Shown: positions 12,424 through 21,345 of the stretch, piece by piece | How positions within the stretch are numbered: the first letter of the stretch is position 1 | How the letters are laid out: the number at the start of each line of letters is the position of its first letter | From: Archivesica marissinica | Taxonomy: Eukaryota > Mollusca > Bivalvia > Venerida > Vesicomyidae | Direction of reading: 5' to 3' | Assembly (NCBI GenBank): GCA_014843695.1 | Contig: CM026400.1 | Span: forward strand, 48,777,003 to 48,841,002 | Length of the DNA stretch: 64,000 bases | Notes under the pieces: model-generated | Databases searched by the model: none | Told to the model about the DNA's origin: nothing | What the model saw: the letters and a program-made list of their open reading frames with translations, nothing else | Translations under genes and position numbers: made by a program

Positions 12424-12626
12424 TCATCCACGCTCCTGAATTGACATTTCTTTGTCATTGGAGTCAATACTAAACGCTTGATACTGTCGCTTAGAGATAA
12501 TAAATTTAACTAAGATTAGTCTACAAATAAATAAACATAGGCACAAATGTGAGATATAACGGTAAATCTGTACCATAAATCTCGTTATTCGGGATACACA
12601 GGTTGTATTATGCATGTATGTCGACG
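12424..12626 (-). CDS. Candidate last exon with hydrophobic segment and stop
   Basis: On the minus strand an acceptor-like TAATGTAAACAG precedes a frame that starts with two bases (phase 1), matching the phase-1 end of the exon at 13349. The join gives GCG and no stop. The 66 codons include MHNTTCVSRITRF, a hydrophobic run near YISHLCLCLFICRLILVKF, a basic ISKRQYQ and an acidic tail ending SIQERG at TGA. This would fit a membrane anchor with a short cytoplasmic tail, but one Arg lies inside the hydrophobic run. The inverted copy (63647-63849) encodes the same protein. It may be chance. Confidence 0.3.
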
Positions 12627-12957
12627 CTGTTTACATTATTTTGTTATGTCAACAAACCGCATATACGACGCTTGTTTATTAGTTGAAATACTCAGTTTTT
12701 GAGGCAAATATTTGGAAAAAAATTATACCATATAATAGGAAATTACATTCTGCAGACATTTGCGTTTTCACTGATGTAGTGTCGCTTTAATGAAAGTGGG
12801 CTCAATTTAAGATATGTCGTTGACTTTATTCAATTACAAATCATAGAAAAACACAACGCATGTTATGGTAGACTTATAACGTTTATCCAATAACTTATCT
12901 GTTGAATAGTATGTAAGGCGAGCTTAAACCTTTGCCTGCTGAGTAAATAAAATCACA

Positions 12958-13125
12958 TTTGCAAACAATATAGGTATAGATCAGCCACGGTGTAACGCCA
13001 CATCAGATCAGGATCTATGTTGTTTTCTATTTGGCCAAGTGTTTTAGCTCCACTATCAGAATAACAACAGCATAGAACATGATCAGATCAGATCTGGCTC
13101 TATGCTGTTTGCAAAAGTGATTTTA
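12958..13125. mobile_element. Fold-back MITE with GCAAACA ends
   Basis: Ends with GCAAACAATATAGGTATAG and, inverted, CTCTATGCTGTTTGC. The interior pairs imperfectly through CAGATCAGGATC and CTGATC-type blocks. Related copies lie at 18500-18625 and, inverted, 63170-63325. GATCAGAC/GGATC fold-back elements of this sort are common in bivalve genomes as I recall; not searched. Confidence 0.65.
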
Positions 13126-13185
13126 TCTGCCCCACTACAGGGTTCCCTCTGTCGCCAATTGAAAAACACTGGAGCCATGACACCT

Positions 13186-13318
13186 AAACATTTACATTGC
13201 CTATTCTCTCTCCCTTGTGGCGATGGATTCCATCAGGAATGAGGTCTCGAAAGTGATTAATATAAGTTGAAAGACCTTGTTTCGCAATCAAGCTAAAATA
13301 AATTTGTATAAACTAAAC
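13186..13318 (+). mobile_element. SINE fragment, family 3 tail
   Basis: Truncated copy of the element at 14088-14318: TCTCTCTCCCTTGTGGCGATGG, then CATCAGGAATGAGG and the TTTCGCAATCAAGCTAAAAT tail. The head is absent. It sits just downstream of the 13349 exon in the gene's sense. Confidence 0.7.
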
Positions 13319-13348
13319 TTTACATAGAAATCGAAAACGGAAACTTAC

Positions 13349-13552
13349 CAGAATGACATCTAACGTAGAAGTCAAGAATCCTTATAAGCAAAGTGTATTT
13401 CCTGAATTGAAGTGTCCATGTTTCTGGCAGATGACTACGGGGGATATTGAACTCCATCACTGAGGTTAGGTACATGCTATGTATTTCACACACATTATAG
13501 CGTTCCATTGTGTAGTCCTTACCATCTTGTACGTTGAAACAAGTCGGAGTGT
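13349..13552 (-). CDS. Exon after the CUB domain, unrecognised module
   Basis: A 204-nt exon in phase 1 to 1. The minus-strand acceptor is TGATTACATTTCAG and the donor is GTAAGTTTCC. It encodes 67 codons starting (D)TPTCFNVQDGKDYTMERY, with NVCEIHSMYLTS, a FNIPRSHLPETWTLQFRK stretch and ending DFYVRCHS. Three cysteines and alternating hydrophobics suggest a small extracellular beta-rich fold, but I do not recognise the family. The leading D is split with the preceding CUB exon. The copy at 62726-62929 differs by one residue (Met/Leu choice near the middle) and keeps both splice sites, which supports a real exon. Confidence 0.65.
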
Positions 13553-13584
13553 CTGAAATGTAATCAATGATGTTTTGGCTGTCC

Positions 13585-13797
13585 GATTAGCGCAGTGGTT
13601 AGCATGCACGTTTCTCACCAATGCAACCCGAGTTCGAGCCTCGGACCGGGAAGTATGTGAGATGGTACGGTGGTCGCCAGATCGGACAGGTTGGTTTCCT
13701 CCGGGTATTCAGGCCTTCGTGATATATTTCTACGCATAAAAACTTCAAACTCGGGTTATTCTGCGATATACAATGGTTGATACTTATTATTTCTTAA
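13585..13797 (+). mobile_element. SINE family 1 joined to half a fold-back element
   Basis: The head reads CGATTAGCGCAGTGGTTAGC (A box) and GAGTTCGAGCCTCGG (B box), then ATCGGACAGGTTGGTTTCC. At about 13725 it runs into half of the fold-back element seen at 4669, ending GGTTGATACTTATTATTTC. The same composite is present inverted at 62485-62700, so the junction predates the inverted duplication or the allele split. Confidence 0.75.
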
Positions 13798-13844
13798 ATA
13801 TTATCCATGAAATTTAAAATGAATCAATTACACGTGCACTCTAC

Positions 13845-14064
13845 CTTGTTTTGTGACGATAGCTCTAAAGCCAATTCCTTTCATAAGAATGTTTGATGTC
13901 GGGTGGCAGGACCGGAAGGTAAGTGTCAGGTACAAAACGTCCGTGTCTAGAACTATCACTCGACCGTTGAATCCTTTATTGACATTCATTATGTCTGATC
14001 CATCCATAGCATACCCATTTGAAAACACTAACTTATCCTCACAAGGCTGCCAGAGTTGATCGGC
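13845..14064 (-). CDS. CUB domain, second-half exon
   Basis: A 220-nt exon in phase 0 to 1. The minus-strand acceptor is CTTACTATTAAAG and the donor is GTAGAG. It encodes 73 codons: ADQLWQPCEDKLVFSNGY, then NVNKGFNGRVIVLDTDVL, LTLTFRSCHPTSN and KGIGFRAIVTKQ. This matches the C-terminal half of a CUB domain: Cys plus D.L (C.DKLVF), a hydrophobic strand ending in FRS, then GFRA.V. The usual third and fourth Cys pair is only partly kept (PCED and RSCH). It joins in frame to the exon at 15355 and the exon at 13349. The inverted copy (62214-62433) encodes the same protein. Confidence 0.8.
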
Positions 14065-14087
14065 CTTTAATAGTAAGCACAGAAATC

Positions 14088-14318
14088 GTGGAAGTCGTGA
14101 TAGCGCAGTGGATGCGCGTTCGCTTCAGGTGCGAAAGGTCCGGAGTTCGAGCCCCACTGAAGCCGTAACGGTATCCTTAGGCAAGGCATTTAAATTCCAC
14201 ATTGCCTCTTCTCTCTCCCTCGTGGCGAGGGATTCCATCAGGAATGAGGTCTCGAGAGTGATTTATATAAGTTGAAATAACTTGTTTCGCAATCGAGCTA
14301 AAATAAATTTGTATAAAA
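14088..14318 (+). mobile_element. Full SINE, family 3, with 7-bp target duplication
   Basis: Flanked by AGAAATC at 14081-14087 and 14319-14325. The head has A box TAGCGCAGTGG and B box GAGTTCGAGCCCC; TTCGC and GCGAA can form an anticodon-like stem. The body has CTTAGGCAAGGCATTTAAAT and CCCTCGTGGCGAGGGATTCC, and the tail is TTTCGCAATCGAGCTAAAAT. The inverted copy of this region (near 62190) lacks the insertion, so both filled and empty sites are visible in this window. Confidence 0.9.
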
Positions 14319-14325
14319 AGAAATC

Positions 14326-14425
14326 ATGATCCGTTACGATTGTGTCCTTAGGCAAGGCACTTAAATTCCACATTGCCTCTTCTCCCTCCCTCCCTTCCCT
14401 CCCTCTCTCTCTCTATATATATAAG
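14326..14425 (+). mobile_element. SINE family 3 fragment running into CT-rich tract
   Basis: Repeats the CGTTACGATTGTGTCCTTAG to TGCCTCTTCTCCC portion of the preceding SINE, then a (CCCT)n/(CT)n tract and TATATATA. It is absent from the inverted copy near 62190. Confidence 0.65.
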
Positions 14426-14434
14426 CATAGTAGA

Positions 14435-15175
14435 GTATATTAACATAAATCTCTATGAGGCCAGTAATATCTATGGATGTGGAATAGATATGGCGACTAC
14501 TTATCCAATCCACTACATGATAGCTAAATGGCTGTCGTTTGTATGGAGATATAATAGTATATTAACCTAAATCTCTATGTAGTCCCAGTAATATCTATGG
14601 AGGTGGGATAGATATGGCGACTACTTATCCACTGCATGATAGCTAAATGGCTGTCGTTTGTATGGAGATATAATAGTATATTAACCTAAATCTCTATGTA
14701 GTCCCAGTAATATCTATGGAGGTGGGATAGATATGGCGACTACTTATCCACTGCATGATAGCTAAATGGCTGTCGTTTGTATGGAGATATAATAGTATAT
14801 TAACCTAAATCTCTATGTAGTCCCAGTAATATCTATGGAGGTGGGATAGATATGGCGACTACTTATCCACTGCATGATAGCTAAATGGCTGTCGTTTGTA
14901 TGGAGATATAATAGTATATTAACCTAAATCTCATGTAGTCCCAGTAATATCTATGGAGGTGGGATAGATATGGCCACTACTTATCCACTGCATGATAGCT
15001 AAATGGTTGTTTGTATGGAGATATAATAGTATATTAACCTAAATCTCTATGTAGTCCCAGTAATATCTATGGAGGTTGGATAGATATGGCGACTACTTAT
15101 CCACTGCATGATAGCAAAATGGCTGTCGTTTATATGGAGATATAACAGTATATTAACTTAAATCTCTACGAAGGA
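14435..15175 (+). repeat. 119-bp satellite, antisense to the gene
   Basis: About six units of 119 bp (116-119 observed). Each carries CAGTAATATCTATGGAGGTG, GATATGGCGACTACTTATCC, GATAGCTAAATGGCTGTCG and TATGGAGATATAATAG. The donor-like TATGGAG/GTGGGATAG is on the plus strand here, opposite to the gene, and the array lies in the intron between the two CUB exons. Other arrays of the family are at 22865-23640, 28905-29640, 35325-35795, 44205-44670 and 61530-62190. Confidence 0.93.
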
Positions 15176-15354
15176 AAGGGCTAAGTCTAATAAACCATAT
15201 GTAACCATATAAGCAAGTTGCTTTCTCCTCAATCCAACATGTATGTACATACTATGTATCTGAGTCTATGTATATTTAATGAAATAAAATATTGTTTAAA
15301 CTAAACCATATGTTCTGTTCTGTTCTATAACTTTAACTCAGACAAATAACTTAC

Positions 15355-15557
15355 CTCATAAATTGTGAACGATATATTAGTAAATATCAGCTGAACATAT
15401 CCAGTGTCGCCAAAATCAATTATCCACGAATATGCCACTCCCCCCTGGTATGTGTCCGGATATCCTATGCTTGTTATTGTATGTTCGTCTTCAACAACTT
15501 GAACTAGGGAAATTGTGTAGGCTGAAGTCCCATGCAGCAAAGGATACCCCGATGTGT
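15355..15557 (-). CDS. CUB domain, first-half exon
   Basis: A 203-nt exon in phase 1 to 0. The minus-strand acceptor is TACAATCATTTATAG and the donor is GAG/GTAAGT. It encodes 67 codons with TISLVQVVEDEHTITSIGYP, DTYQGGVAYSWIIDFGDTGY and VQLIFTNISFTIYE. Features of the CUB N-terminal half are visible: a GYP.TY turn, a W.I strand, and the VQL.F strand. The first CUB cysteine is not present. It joins upstream to the discoidin exon at 17445 with a split Asp codon, and downstream in phase 0 to 14064. The second copy (61148-61350) differs at three residues and keeps both junctions. Confidence 0.8.
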
Positions 15558-15617
15558 CTATAAATGATTGTATACAGTAAGGATTACTTGGGCATGTATG
15601 TTTTGTGCAGCGTGTGT

Positions 15618-16065
15618 TGTACGATTATTTATCGTCGCTACCGGTTGCCCATATGAGCGACGCCTCCTGAAGAGATTAGTCAAACCTGTGATAGTGGTCA
15701 CCTCCATTAAGCAGCCAACCTGTATTAAGCAGCCAGTTTCCAGATTCCCAATATGTTGTTTTATTATACATTTGACCTCTATTAAGCAGCCACCTGTGCT
15801 AAGCAGCCACTTTCAGTGATTCCCTTGGCTGGCTGCTTAACACAGGTTTGACTGTAGTTATTTTAGATTTTTGGAGGATAGTGCAATGATACAGACAGAG
15901 ACCCATTCCAGAGTCTCCTGTGGTTCTTTTACGTGCACGGTGTACCGACATGAGACCTCGGTTTAAAGACCCATCTGAAAGACTGTTAATTTTATTAGTG
16001 TCAGATGGGGGGGGGATCGAACCTGCGATCCCTGGATTACAAGTCCACTGGACTACAGATTCGTC
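15618..16065 (-). mobile_element. SINE family 4 (Thr-like head) split by a MITE
   Basis: On the minus strand it starts CTGTAGTCCAGTGGACTTG, has B box GGTTCGATCCCCC, then TCTGTCTGTATCATTGCACT and ends GGTAGCGACGATAAATAA. A MITE is inserted at 15678-15856. The same SINE is at 24270-24560, 27680-27935, 29726-30001, 36670-36842 and 45549-45722. Its 3' end is often followed by (AC)n. Confidence 0.8.
15678..15856. mobile_element. MITE with pogo/Tigger-like ends
   Basis: The ends are inverted: TCAAACCTGTGATAGTGG at one side and GCTTAACACAGGTTTGACTG at the other, with TA at the insertion edge. The interior repeats TTAAGCAGCC several times. CAGTCAAACCTGT-type termini with TA duplication resemble pogo/Tigger non-autonomous elements (family knowledge). 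Copies: 19987-20163, 22371-22626, 22663-22853 and inverted 60866-61030. Confidence 0.75.
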
Positions 16066-16136
16066 TGTAGCACTGTATTAATAACGTGTATATTCGTCCA
16101 AACATATCCGACTTCTCCACTGAGCTGTCGCTCTCA

Positions 16137-16614
16137 GATAAGGCTACAGATAAGGCAACATATAAGGCTACAGATAAGGCTACAGATAAGGCTACAGATA
16201 AGGCTACAGATAAGGCAACAGATAAGGCTACAGAAAAGGCTACAGATAAGGCAACAGATAAGGCTACAGATAAGGCTACAGATAAGGCAACATATAAGGC
16301 TACAGATAAGGCAACAGATAAGGCTACAGATAAGGCAACAGATAAGGCTACAGATAAGGCAACAGATAAGGCTACAGATAAGGCTACAGATAAGGCTACA
16401 GATAAGGCTACATATAAGGCAACAGATAAGGCTACAGATAAGGCTACAGATAAGGCTACAGATAAGGCTACAGATAAGGCAACAGATAAAGCTACAGATA
16501 AGGCAACAGATAAGGCTACAGATAAGGCAGTGGGTGGACAGATAAGGCTACAGATAAGGCTACAGATAAGGCTACAGATAAGGCTACAGATAAGGCAACA
16601 GATAAGGCTACAGA
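16137..16614. repeat. 12-bp tandem repeat (GATAAGGCTACA)
   Basis: About 40 units of GATAAGGCTACA or GATAAGGCAACA, with one 8-bp irregular stretch near 16527. Because 12 is a multiple of 3, the plus strand stays open as a (DKAT)n frame. It is not called as a gene: the composition is purely repetitive and the partner copy at 60456-60785 varies freely. Confidence 0.96.
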
Positions 16615-16644
16615 TGCATTATTGTACCATGTTTTAAATCACGC

Positions 16645-16970
16645 TGATTATAAATTAGTTAGTTTATACAAATGTATTTTAGCTCAATTGTGAAACAAGT
16701 TCTTGCAACTTATATTCATCACTCTCGAGACCTCATTCCATCGCCACAAGGGAGAATTGAAATGCCTTGGCTAAAGGCATATTCATAACAGTTCCAGCAG
16801 GGCCTTTCGCACCTGAAGTGAAGTAATGGAATCCATCGCCAGGAGGGAGAGAGAAGAGGCAACGTGGAAATTAAATACCTTACCTAAGGGCACAATCGTA
16901 ACGGCTCTAGCGGGGCTTTTCGCACCTGAAGCGAACAATCTACCACTGCACTATCACGACTTCTTGACCT
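16645..16970 (-). mobile_element. Two overlapping SINE family 3 copies
   Basis: On the minus strand, one copy reads from GAAGTCGTGATAGTGCAGTGG near 16968 through GAAAAGCCCCGCTAGAGCCG and is cut near 16828. A second runs from CACTTCAGGTGCGAAAGGCC to the ATTTTAGC...TTTATACAAA-type tail region near 16650. This nested arrangement suggests insertion into a pre-existing copy. Confidence 0.7.
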
Positions 16971-17084
16971 AAGAGATGGTGCAAGATCCCATGTGTTCAA
17001 GCAACAACCCGTCAGTATACGTTGAATACATTTTTTGAAGATTCACGAATTCCAGTCAAGTACTTGGAGAGTTTTGGTCAGGTA

Positions 17085-17210
17085 CTGAGAGCTTAAGGAA
17101 ACCGGAGTACCCGGAGAAAACCCATCTGTCCGATCTGGCGACCATCGTACCATCTCACATACTTCCCTGTCCGAGGATTGAACCAGGGTCGCATTGGCGA
17201 GTACTAACTT
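17085..17210 (-). mobile_element. SINE family 1 fragment
   Basis: Carries CCGGAGTACCCGGAGAAAAC, TGTCCGATCTGGCGACC and the reversed B-box region TCCGAGGATTGAACC. It is the minus-strand version of the head and body at 9775. The tail is missing. Confidence 0.7.
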
Positions 17211-17444
17211 TGAATCCAATCTGTGACCTTGACCTTTTCAGTACACACTTCATACAATCTCTATATACTGACAATCTGAAATGCTTACGTTTAATGAAAT
17301 TCCCAATTATTTGGCTATTAATGACTGAATGACACCCAAAGAGGGCGACTATATATAATGTATGCGCACTGGAAATTAGGGTAAATGGGAAGCGTCAAAT
17401 GTGGGTGCGATTATCTACCTGCTGTAGCAAGGTCATTTCATTAC
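17211..17444. other. Intron remainder, nothing recognised
   Basis: Ordinary AT-rich sequence between the SINE fragment and the discoidin exon. A second possible donor (CAG/GTAGAT on the minus strand near 17422) would extend the exon by about 23 nt with a different phase. Confidence 0.5.
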
Positions 17445-17601
17445 CATTAGATCTACATCCATGCAATTCGAACCGCAGACAGTTCAAGGTCATTGTCAAT
17501 GGATGCAATACAGTAATCTTTACAAATCTTGCAAGAATCGGCTCCAGGAAATAAAATGTCTGAGGTTTGTCAATGGGTTTGAACAGGTCCACTTTAATGG
17601 T
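17445..17601 (-). CDS. Discoidin (F5/8 type C) domain, C-terminal exon
   Basis: A 157-nt exon. The minus-strand acceptor is TTTGATTTCTTTCAG, with a good pyrimidine tract, and the donor is AATG/GTAATG. It encodes 52 codons: TIKVDLFKPIDKPQ, FYFLEPILARFVKITVLHP and LNCLRFELHGCRSN. This is the classic end of an F5/8C domain: F..P..ARFVKI, then LRFEL.GC with the terminal Cys. The phase-1 end joins the CUB exon at 15557 through a split Asp. The start is phase 0 with the CAG acceptor, or phase 1 if a nearby AAAG (giving DLFKP...) is used; the latter would join directly to the exon at 19638. Confidence 0.8.
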
Positions 17602-17717
17602 CTGAAAGAAATCAAAATAGGCATGGTATATTTGTTGAAATATATAAAACTACAATACGTTATATTTTGTAAAACCAACTATCGGGACAGAGAGGTTACG
17701 TCTTCTTCGGAACAGTT

Positions 17718-17975
17718 ATGTTATATTTCGGGTTTTACGTCTGCATCAGCACCATTTCGGGCTATATCGCCGGCGGGCAGTTTACTTAACAACACCTTTC
17801 CTGGGCAGGCTCCAGCGGTTAACCAGATCTTGGGTGCACCAACCTCCGTAAGAAACTGCCAACCTTTTCATATAAATGAGACACGGCCTGAGCGGGTCTC
17901 GAACCCATGACAATCAGTGATGATAGGTTACAGTGGTATACAAATCGGCGACCTTAACCACTCGACCACGGAGGT
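17718..17975 (-). mobile_element. SINE family 2 copy
   Basis: Minus-strand head GTGGTCGAGTGGTTAAGGTC, B-box-like GGGTTCGAGACCCG, and body through CGCTGGAGCCTGCCC to GACGTAAAACCCGAAATATA. Close to the copy at 10195-10455. Confidence 0.8.
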
Positions 17976-18135
17976 GGACTCTTCGGAACAGAAAAACTAA
18001 TTATCTATGTTCCTTTTACATTAGACCTCTGTTTTTGGGAGGGCCGTAACTAATGTTAAAACTTGTGGCCCAACCCATTTGCTTCAACATTTATTGACAA
18101 TTCTTGTGCAAAACAATGACATAAATCGTTAATAG

Positions 18136-18410
18136 TATATACTATGCATAATTATACAAGTGTGTTCATATGTTTTGTTCTGTACATTGTATATATAGAA
18201 TGAATGCAATAAAATATGATTAAACTTATATACTATGCATAATTATACAAGTGTGTTCATTTGTTTTGTTCTGTACATTGTATATATAGAATGAATGCAA
18301 TAAAATATGATTAAACTTATATACTATGCATAATTATACAAGTGTGTTCTTTGTTTTGTTCTGTACATTGTATATATAGAATGAATGCAATAAAATATGA
18401 TTAAACTAAA
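18136..18410. repeat. 91-bp tandem repeat, 3 copies
   Basis: Three near-identical units with a 91-bp period, each with ACTATGCATAATTATACAAG, TTTTGTTCTGTACATTG and AATGCAATAAAATATGATT. They contain AATAAA but no gene is seen on the plus strand. Confidence 0.95.
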
Positions 18411-18499
18411 CATTTGTTTAAGTATACAACTGTTACCATTTCATTCTGTACATTTATTTAAACAATGATCCAATCAGCTATGACTGCACTGATATCTAT

Positions 18500-18625
18500 G
18501 TTGTTTGCTACATAGCTAAATGTCTTAGCAAGATCATCTGAATAGCAAACAGCATAGAGCCTGATCAGACGGAACGTTCCGTGGTGGCTGATATGGCTCT
18601 ATGTTCTTTGCAAATACTGTTCGAA
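18500..18625. mobile_element. Fold-back MITE related to 12958
   Basis: Ends ATCTATGTTGTTTGC and GCTCTATGTTCTTTGCAAA, with a GGAACGTTCC palindrome near 18572 and GCCTGATCAGAC / GGCTGATATGGC blocks. It is the same fold-back family as 12958-13125, more diverged. Confidence 0.6.
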
Positions 18626-19175
18626 CGGTATCCAGAATCAAATGGGTTAATATTATTTTGGTCAGGCGTGTGATCGAACCTACGACTCCAGACTACGCAT
18701 TCACATACCCGCCTATACATAAATACCCATGTAAATGCTTATGATTGAGATAATAAACAGTTAATGTATTTATAATAAGAAACATTAGTCAGTTACTGCC
18801 CCTGAATACTTCTAATAGTATATTGGTCCTCTTAATTGGTTTCCTCTGTTTTTATCGTTGTTTCCTTTGCACCACATGTTTTCCATTCTCATCCGTATTC
18901 TCGTCTTATAATTATGAAATTATTAAATCTCGACAGATATCCTTTAGCATGTCCAATGGATACCTTACTGTAAAAATTGGTTCAATTAATTAACACGATT
19001 TTGATAAAATTACATTTATCCTAACGCAACATCTGTTTAGACCACAGCAGTAAAAACAAAAGATTCCAACTACAAGGACCATTATACATTTAGGAATAAA
19101 TCTGACTTTATCCATCAAGGGAGGTAATAGAAAAACCAGTAATGTCGCTCATTATTCCTAAAAGGTTGTACATAC
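18626..19175. other. Intronic spacer with a dispersed repeat
   Basis: No firm exon. A block at 19020-19150, on the minus strand reading CTATTACCTCCCTTGATGG and TAGTTGGAATCTTTTGTTTT, is a dispersed repeat also present at about 28590, 34975 and 43855. Confidence 0.5.
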
Positions 19176-19310
19176 GTAAATAGGCACGGTCCACTCGAAT
19201 GTAGTCCCAATAACTAATATAGTTCAGTTTTCCTTTTGGCAAAAATGCATTTTGATAACAGGCAGTGTATAGTTTTCGTGTTTTTTGAGAAATTATGTGA
19301 CTTGAGAAGA
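19176..19310 (-). CDS. Weak candidate exon, inside the discoidin region
   Basis: A minus-strand open stretch between CATCTACAGTCTGAAG (acceptor-like) and TTTAC/GTATGT (donor-like). 135 nt in phase 1 to 1 would follow the phase-1 end of the exon at 19638. It encodes FSSHIISQKTRK, YTACYQNAFLPKGK and ISYWDYIRVDRAYL. The W.YI.VD motif is somewhat discoidin-like, but its place after the 19638 exon is hard to fit to the domain, and the phase does not match the CAG acceptor of the next exon. Probably chance or an alternative exon. Confidence 0.2.
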
Positions 19311-19637
19311 CTTCAGACTGTAGATGTTGATGTGTAGAAAAGATGTGGTATAACAATTCAGGCCATTGCAAACTGAACGTTGGTATACTGTATTATTTGG
19401 CGGATGAATACTGTGTGTAAACCCAGTGACATTATTCACAGGTGAGCACTGGCTATGTGGAACATTACATTTGGAATATATTTGCTGTTTTACAGTTTGA
19501 TTTGAATACCTCCTCACAGTGGATGTTGTATCAAAAGAAATGAAAGATTGGAAATATAAATGAACAGTCTGTATGTTTTTACTTTTTACTATGTCTTTAA
19601 TAGGCAATTTATTTGTTGTTTTACAACCAAAACATAC

Positions 19638-19809
19638 ATTGTTGTGTCCTGAACATGTCATCTTCATTCGAATGATAAGAAATGCTTATCTCTCTGGTTC
19701 CCATGGCTACGATTTTCTTCGTGTAAATAATGCCATCCACGTATTGTATAATTTCCTCCCAATTCCAAACAGAAACCCCTTTGATCGTCAAAATATCACG
19801 GAAGTCGAT
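19638..19809 (-). CDS. Discoidin (F5/8 type C) domain, central exon
   Basis: A 172-nt exon in phase 0 to 1. The minus-strand acceptor is TTTGCATTGTAG and the donor is CAAT/GTATGT. It encodes 57 codons: IDFRDILTIKGVSVWNW, YVDGIIYTKKIVAMGTRE and ISISYHSNEDDMFRTQQ. This fits the centre of an F5/8C domain: the IDF..I.TIKGV strand, corresponding to the usual VDLG...TGV, and the ISYHSNEDDMF strand, corresponding to the usual YS.DG..F. It joins in phase 0 to the exon at 21656, completing the YII-IDF strand. The acceptor and first codons are repeated in a minisatellite at 21346-21520. Confidence 0.65.
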
Positions 19810-19986
19810 CTACAATGCAAATAGGATCTTTTTTAATTTTTTGGATTTTTATATATTCCTTTTATTTTCATTTAATTATACATATAAACACACAAACCAA
19901 TAAAACATACACTGATTATACATAGTTTGGGGTATATACATGTTTATACATTATGTTTTACAAATGTATTCATAAATATATAATTA

Positions 19987-20163
19987 CAGTCAAACCTGTG
20001 TTAGTGGTCACCTCTATTAAGCAGCTAACCTGTATTAAGCAGCCAGTTCCCAGATTCCCAATATTTTGTTTTATTATACAGTTCACCTCTATTAAGCAGC
20101 CACCTGCACTAAGCGGACACTTTCTGTGATTCCCTTGACTGGCTGCTTAACACAGGTTTGCTA
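19987..20163. mobile_element. Pogo/Tigger-like MITE copy
   Basis: Starts ACAGTCAAACCTGTGTTAG and ends GGCTGCTTAACACAGGTTTG, with TA at the left edge. The interior TTAAGCAGCC repeats match the element at 15678. Confidence 0.8.
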
Positions 20164-20224
20164 TATGTGAGAGAAAGTGTTTGGAGGGAGAGTGAATGAG
20201 TGAAATAAAAGGGTGAACTTAGGA

Positions 20225-20245
20225 AAATGACAGGAATAGAGAGAC

Positions 20246-20288
<43 letters not shown>

Positions 20289-20323
20289 GAGAGAGAGGGA
20301 GAGAAGAGATAGAGAAGAGGGAG

Positions 20324-20363
<40 letters not shown>

Positions 20364-20476
20364 AGAAGAGAGAGAGGAGGAGAGAAGAGAGAGAGAGGGA
20401 ACGAGATAGAGAGAGGGAGGGGGGGAGAGAAGAGTGAAATAAAAGGTGAACTTAGGAAATGACAGGATAGAGAGAC

Positions 20477-20521
<45 letters not shown>

Positions 20522-20853
20522 AGGAGGGGAGAGAGAGGAGAGAGAGGAGAGAGAGAGAGAGAGATATAGAGAGAGGGAGGAGAGAGTGATGAGTGAAATA
20601 AGTGTGAAAGTAGAGAGGAGAGAGAGAGAGAGAGAAGAGAAGAGAAGAGGAGAGGAGAGAGAGAGAGAAGAGAAGATGAGAGGTAGATGGAGAGATAGGG
20701 AGAGAGAAGAGGAGATAGAGTGAGAGAGAATAGGAGATGATAGCAGAGAGAGAGAAAAAAGAGGAGAGAAGAGGAGATAGAGTGAGAGAAAGAAAGAAGA
20801 GGAGAGGAGATGAGAGAGAGAGGGAGAGAGAGAAGAGGAGAGGGGGGACTAGA

Positions 20854-20884
<31 letters not shown>

Positions 20885-21345
20885 GGAGAGAGAGAAGGGA
20901 GAGAGAATGAGTGAATAAAAGGGGAACTTAGAAATGACAGGAATAGAGACATTGAGAGAGAAGAGAGAGGAGAGAGGAGAGAGAGGAGAGAGAGAGAGAT
21001 AGAGAGAGAGAGGGAGAGAGAGAATGTGAAATAAAGGGTGAACTTAGGACATGACAGGTAAGAGAGATGAGAGAGAGAGAGAGAAGAGAGAGAAGAGAAA
21101 GGAGAGAGAGAGAGAAGAAAGGGAGGGAGGGAGGGAGAGAATGAGTGAAATAAAAGGTGAACTTAGGAAAATGACAGGAATAGAGAGACATTGAGAGAGA
21201 GAGAGAGAGAGAAGGGAGAGAGGAGAGAGAGAAGAGAGAGAGAGAAGAGAGAGAGAGAGAGGGAGGGAGAGAGAGAATGAGTGAAATAAAAGGGTGAAGT
21301 TAGGAAATGACAGGAATAGAGAGACATTGAGAGAGAGAGAATGTT
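20225..21345. repeat. GA-rich microsatellite with embedded repeats of about 60 bp
   Basis: Long (GA)n, (GGA)n and mixed purine tracts. A non-purine block recurs about six times (near 20200, 20430, 20905, 21025, 21145, 21280): GTGAAATAAAAGG, GAACTTAGGAAA, TGACAGGAATAGAGAGACAT. The array is thus a tandem repeat whose purine half expanded. Open frames such as REREREREKR or LSLSLSLS are artefacts. Confidence 0.93.

Noticed and set aside
14088..14160. Functional tRNA genes at SINE heads
   Set aside because: A and B boxes are present, but acceptor stems do not pair and each is followed by a SINE body and tail.
16086..16637. (DKAT)n protein
   Set aside because: Translation of a 12-bp repeat; the copy at 60456 differs freely in unit order.
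17461..17910. Plus-strand 149-codon ORF
   Set aside because: Antisense of the discoidin exon running into a SINE.
19293..19667. Minus-strand 124-codon ORF as a single exon
   Set aside because: It lies in another frame from the discoidin exon that ends at 19638 and has no supported splice sites or domain.
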